This document shows positions 62,451 to 64,000 of a DNA stretch of 64,000 nt, piece after piece (position 1 is the first letter of the stretch; the number at the start of each line of letters is the position of its first letter). The notes under the pieces are model-generated. The model did no database searches, had not been told where the DNA came from, and was given only the letters and a program-made list of their open reading frames with translations. The translations under genes were made by a program, and so were the position numbers. This stretch comes from Veillonellaceae bacterium (lineage in GTDB: Bacteria; Bacillota_C; Negativicutes; UBA1444). The DNA lies in contig JAAZNU010000039.1 of NCBI GenBank assembly GCA_012798135.1, forward strand, positions 186,001-250,000, written 5' to 3'.

Positions 62451-63782
62451 TCAATCCCCCTTACCTACTTCATTGGAGTCTTCCGCAACCCGTACGAGAA
62501 TTCGGTTCCCATTCACACTGATGACCCGGACGCCTACTCCCGGCTCAATAAATCTTCCTTCTGAAACGACATCATAAATCTGCCCGGCGATTTCCACCGT
62601 GCCGGCCGGACGCAGCAATGTAAGCACCACTCCAGTCCGGCCGATCAACGAACTCAAATCATCACTGGCAGTGTACCCACGATCCGTTTTCAGGGAATCT
62701 TTCAGGACCAGTCGGTTCCATAACCGGGATGACGGCAAAACCTTCAACAAAATCAGAAAACCAATCACCGCCGCCACGGTTCCGCCGGCCATAATACTCA
62801 GCGCACCTATCCCGCCGCCCAGCGTCATAAACAAACTGAACAAAACGCAGGCGATTCCGCCGATCCCAAACACGCCGAAGCCGGGTACAATCAATTCCAC
62901 AACCAGCAGAATCAGGCCAACAATAAACAGCAACACTTCCAGCCAACCCGCTACTCCCGCCAACCATTGAGCACCAAAGAACAAAGCAGTGGCCGCCAGT
63001 CCGAACAATGCAGCAACGCCGGTGCCGGCAGTCTTGACTTCCGTCATCACCGCCAGAAAAATAATACCGATCAGCGCCGACTTTACGACCGGGTCCGACA
63101 GCCAGCCGGCGATTTTTTCCGGCCAGCCGCTCTGAACTTCAATGACTGGCGCATCTTGCAGTCCATAATACTGAAGCACCGCAGCCCGGTCCGGGGCAAT
63201 CATATCGGCATAGCCGACTTCCACCGCCTGCGAATCCGTCAGTGAAAGAATCTTCCCCACCGCTGCGTAGTGGCTGAACCCGAGGGATTTGTCCACCATG
63301 GCTTCCGCCACTTTCGGGTTGCGTCCCATTTTTGCCGCAGTCGCCGCAAACTCGGCTCGGACCGCCGCGACAGTCTTCTCCGTGGTAGGGATTGGCTCCG
63401 CCGCGCCAATTGTTCCTCCCGGCGCCATAGCAATATGCTGGTGGGAAATGGCAATCAGCGCCCCGGCCGACCAAGCCCGGTTTTTGACGTAACAAATCGT
63501 CCGCATTTTTGAATCGCTGATCATATCGCGGATTTTTACCGCTGCATCGACTTGCCCGCCAAATGTTTCCAGCTCCAGCAGCAACGTTTCTGCCCTCTTG
63601 TCGGCGGCCTGTCCCAGTGCTTTATACACCAGCGCCGTTTTTCCGGCGTCGATTTCACCGCGGATAGTAGCCGCCACTACAGGCGCAGGCGCTGCTGCTG
63701 CCATTGTCAATGACGATGCAACCATTGTCAAAAAACAAAGGCTGGCGCCGATGAGTGTTCTGCCGAATACTGTTCCGGTCAT
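62451..63782 (-). CDS. NfeD-family membrane serine protease (long form)
   Basis: 443 residues. Signal peptide (residues 1-30), a ClpP-class protease domain (about 38-225) with [14 protein letters not shown], catalytic Ser in [13 protein letters not shown], and a later Lys in VDKSLGF. Four to five membrane helices follow (about 235-350), then a C-terminal OB-fold NfeD domain ([30 protein letters not shown]). Long NfeD proteins cleave stomatin/flotillin partners; floA lies directly after. ATG with AGGAG 7 nt upstream. First gene after the yqeY terminator. Confidence 0.94.
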   Translation of the reverse strand: MTGTVFGRTLIGASLCFLTMVASSLTMAAAAPAPVVAATIRGEIDAGKTALVYKALGQAADKRAETLLLELETFGGQVDAAVKIRDMISDSKMRTICYVKNRAWSAGALIAISHQHIAMAPGGTIGAAEPIPTTEKTVAAVRAEFAATAAKMGRNPKVAEAMVDKSLGFSHYAAVGKILSLTDSQAVEVGYADMIAPDRAAVLQYYGLQDAPVIEVQSGWPEKIAGWLSDPVVKSALIGIIFLAVMTEVKTAGTGVAALFGLAATALFFGAQWLAGVAGWLEVLLFIVGLILLVVELIVPGFGVFGIGGIACVLFSLFMTLGGGIGALSIMAGGTVAAVIGFLILLKVLPSSRLWNRLVLKDSLKTDRGYTASDDLSSLIGRTGVVLTLLRPAGTVEIAGQIYDVVSEGRFIEPGVGVRVISVNGNRILVRVAEDSNEVGKGD

Positions 63783-63867
63783 CTTCCCACTCCTAGAAAA
63801 ATACCTTATCTGGTTATATTCGCCGAAACTATTGACATTCCTTTTACCTGGCGAGCAACGCCGGGAT

Positions 63868-63901
63868 GAAAAAAACCAGCGTCATCACAACGCTGGTTTT
63901 C
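63868..63901 (-). terminator. Terminator after yqeY
   Basis: Stem AAACCAGCGT / ACGCTGGTTT with a short loop and a TTTTTTT tail on the minus strand. Confidence 0.92.
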
Positions 63902-63923
63902 CTTGCCAAAGATTGCTGATCAG

Positions 63924-64000
63924 TCAGCTTAGAAGTTCTTTCACCAGAGAATTTACCAATTTCCCATCTGCCCGTCCCTTGACTTTCGGCATAAGCAGCG
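63924..64000 (-). CDS. yqeY: YqeY (GatB/YqeY domain) protein, C-terminal 25 residues
   Basis: Only the end of the gene lies in the window: reading LMPKVKGRADGKLVNSLVKELLS then stop, the typical end of GatB/YqeY-domain proteins, which precede nfeD (yqeZ) in Bacillus. The domain is thought to act in tRNA-dependent amidation. The rest lies beyond the right edge. Confidence 0.85.
   Translation of the reverse strand, partial: LLMPKVKGRADGKLVNSLVKELLS

Noticed and set aside
1..64000. CRISPR arrays, insertion sequences, prophage or attachment sites
   Set aside because: No regularly spaced repeats, transposase text, integrase genes or flanking duplications were found on reading.

Overview
This window looks like chromosomal core sequence from an anaerobic, endospore-forming, diderm Firmicute, most likely Negativicutes (Sporomusa/Acetonema-like). 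The basis is threefold. Gene order follows the Bacillus/Clostridium pattern (ffh-ylxM, ftsY-smc-rnc-fab-plsX-fapR-rpmF, then yqeY-nfeD-floA-pgpH-ybeY-cdd-era-recO-glyQS-ccpN-dnaG-rpoD-trmK-nif3). A SpoVS gene points to sporulation. An LptA/OstA-type periplasmic protein points to an LPS-bearing outer membrane. GC content is a little over 50 percent by eye. Nearly all genes are on the minus strand. Exceptions are tmcAL, a DUF4127 protein, tRNA-Pro, the OstA protein and a short selenoprotein gene. No transposon, prophage, rRNA or CRISPR array was seen.

Region by region (minus-strand genes listed in coordinate order). 1-9.2 kb: SRP and chromosome genes (ffh, ylxM, ftsY, smc) and spoVS. Three accessory genes lie between ylxM and ftsY: an M20 amidohydrolase, a ferredoxin-nitroreductase and a secreted protein. 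9.2-16.9 kb: rnc and a fatty-acid/phospholipid operon (fabF, FabK-like reductase, acpP, fabG, fabD, fabH, plsX) led by fapR, with a FapR operator at its promoter. 16.9-22.9 kb: MBL hydrolase, rpmF, DUF177, ackA, tmcAL, a coiled-coil protein, coaD, rsmD. 23-32 kb: DUF4127 protein, NlpC/P60 hydrolase, tRNA-Pro, nitroreductase, EF-G paralogue, cobalamin adenosyltransferase, ndk, M42 peptidase, FAH-family enzyme. 32-38.2 kb: htpX, motAB, a DUF3298 protein, a 33-residue membrane peptide, feoAB. 38.2-44.8 kb: nif3, trmK, three tRNAs, rpoD, dnaG and the OstA protein. 44.8-48.9 kb: a PEP-synthase module (ppsA, CcpN-like regulator, kinase-pyrophosphorylase). 49-52.3 kb: glyQS behind a T-box. 52.4-64 kb: selenoprotein, response regulator, Smr protein, recO, CNNM transporter, DUF502, era, cdd, ybeY, pgpH, two small genes, floA, nfeD and the end of yqeY.

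The strongest unusual items are these. A HesB-like CC/Se-type gene has an in-frame TGA directly before a Cys codon and a SECIS-like hairpin (52386-52688). The housekeeping sigma factor carries an insertion of roughly 220 residues between regions 1.2 and 2. A consensus promoter appears to make ylxM mRNA leaderless. FeoB is divergent in its G4 and pore motifs. The PEP-synthase operon has tandem palindromes over its promoter, and its regulator may start at an ATA codon. All functional statements come from family recognition by reading; no database search was run.
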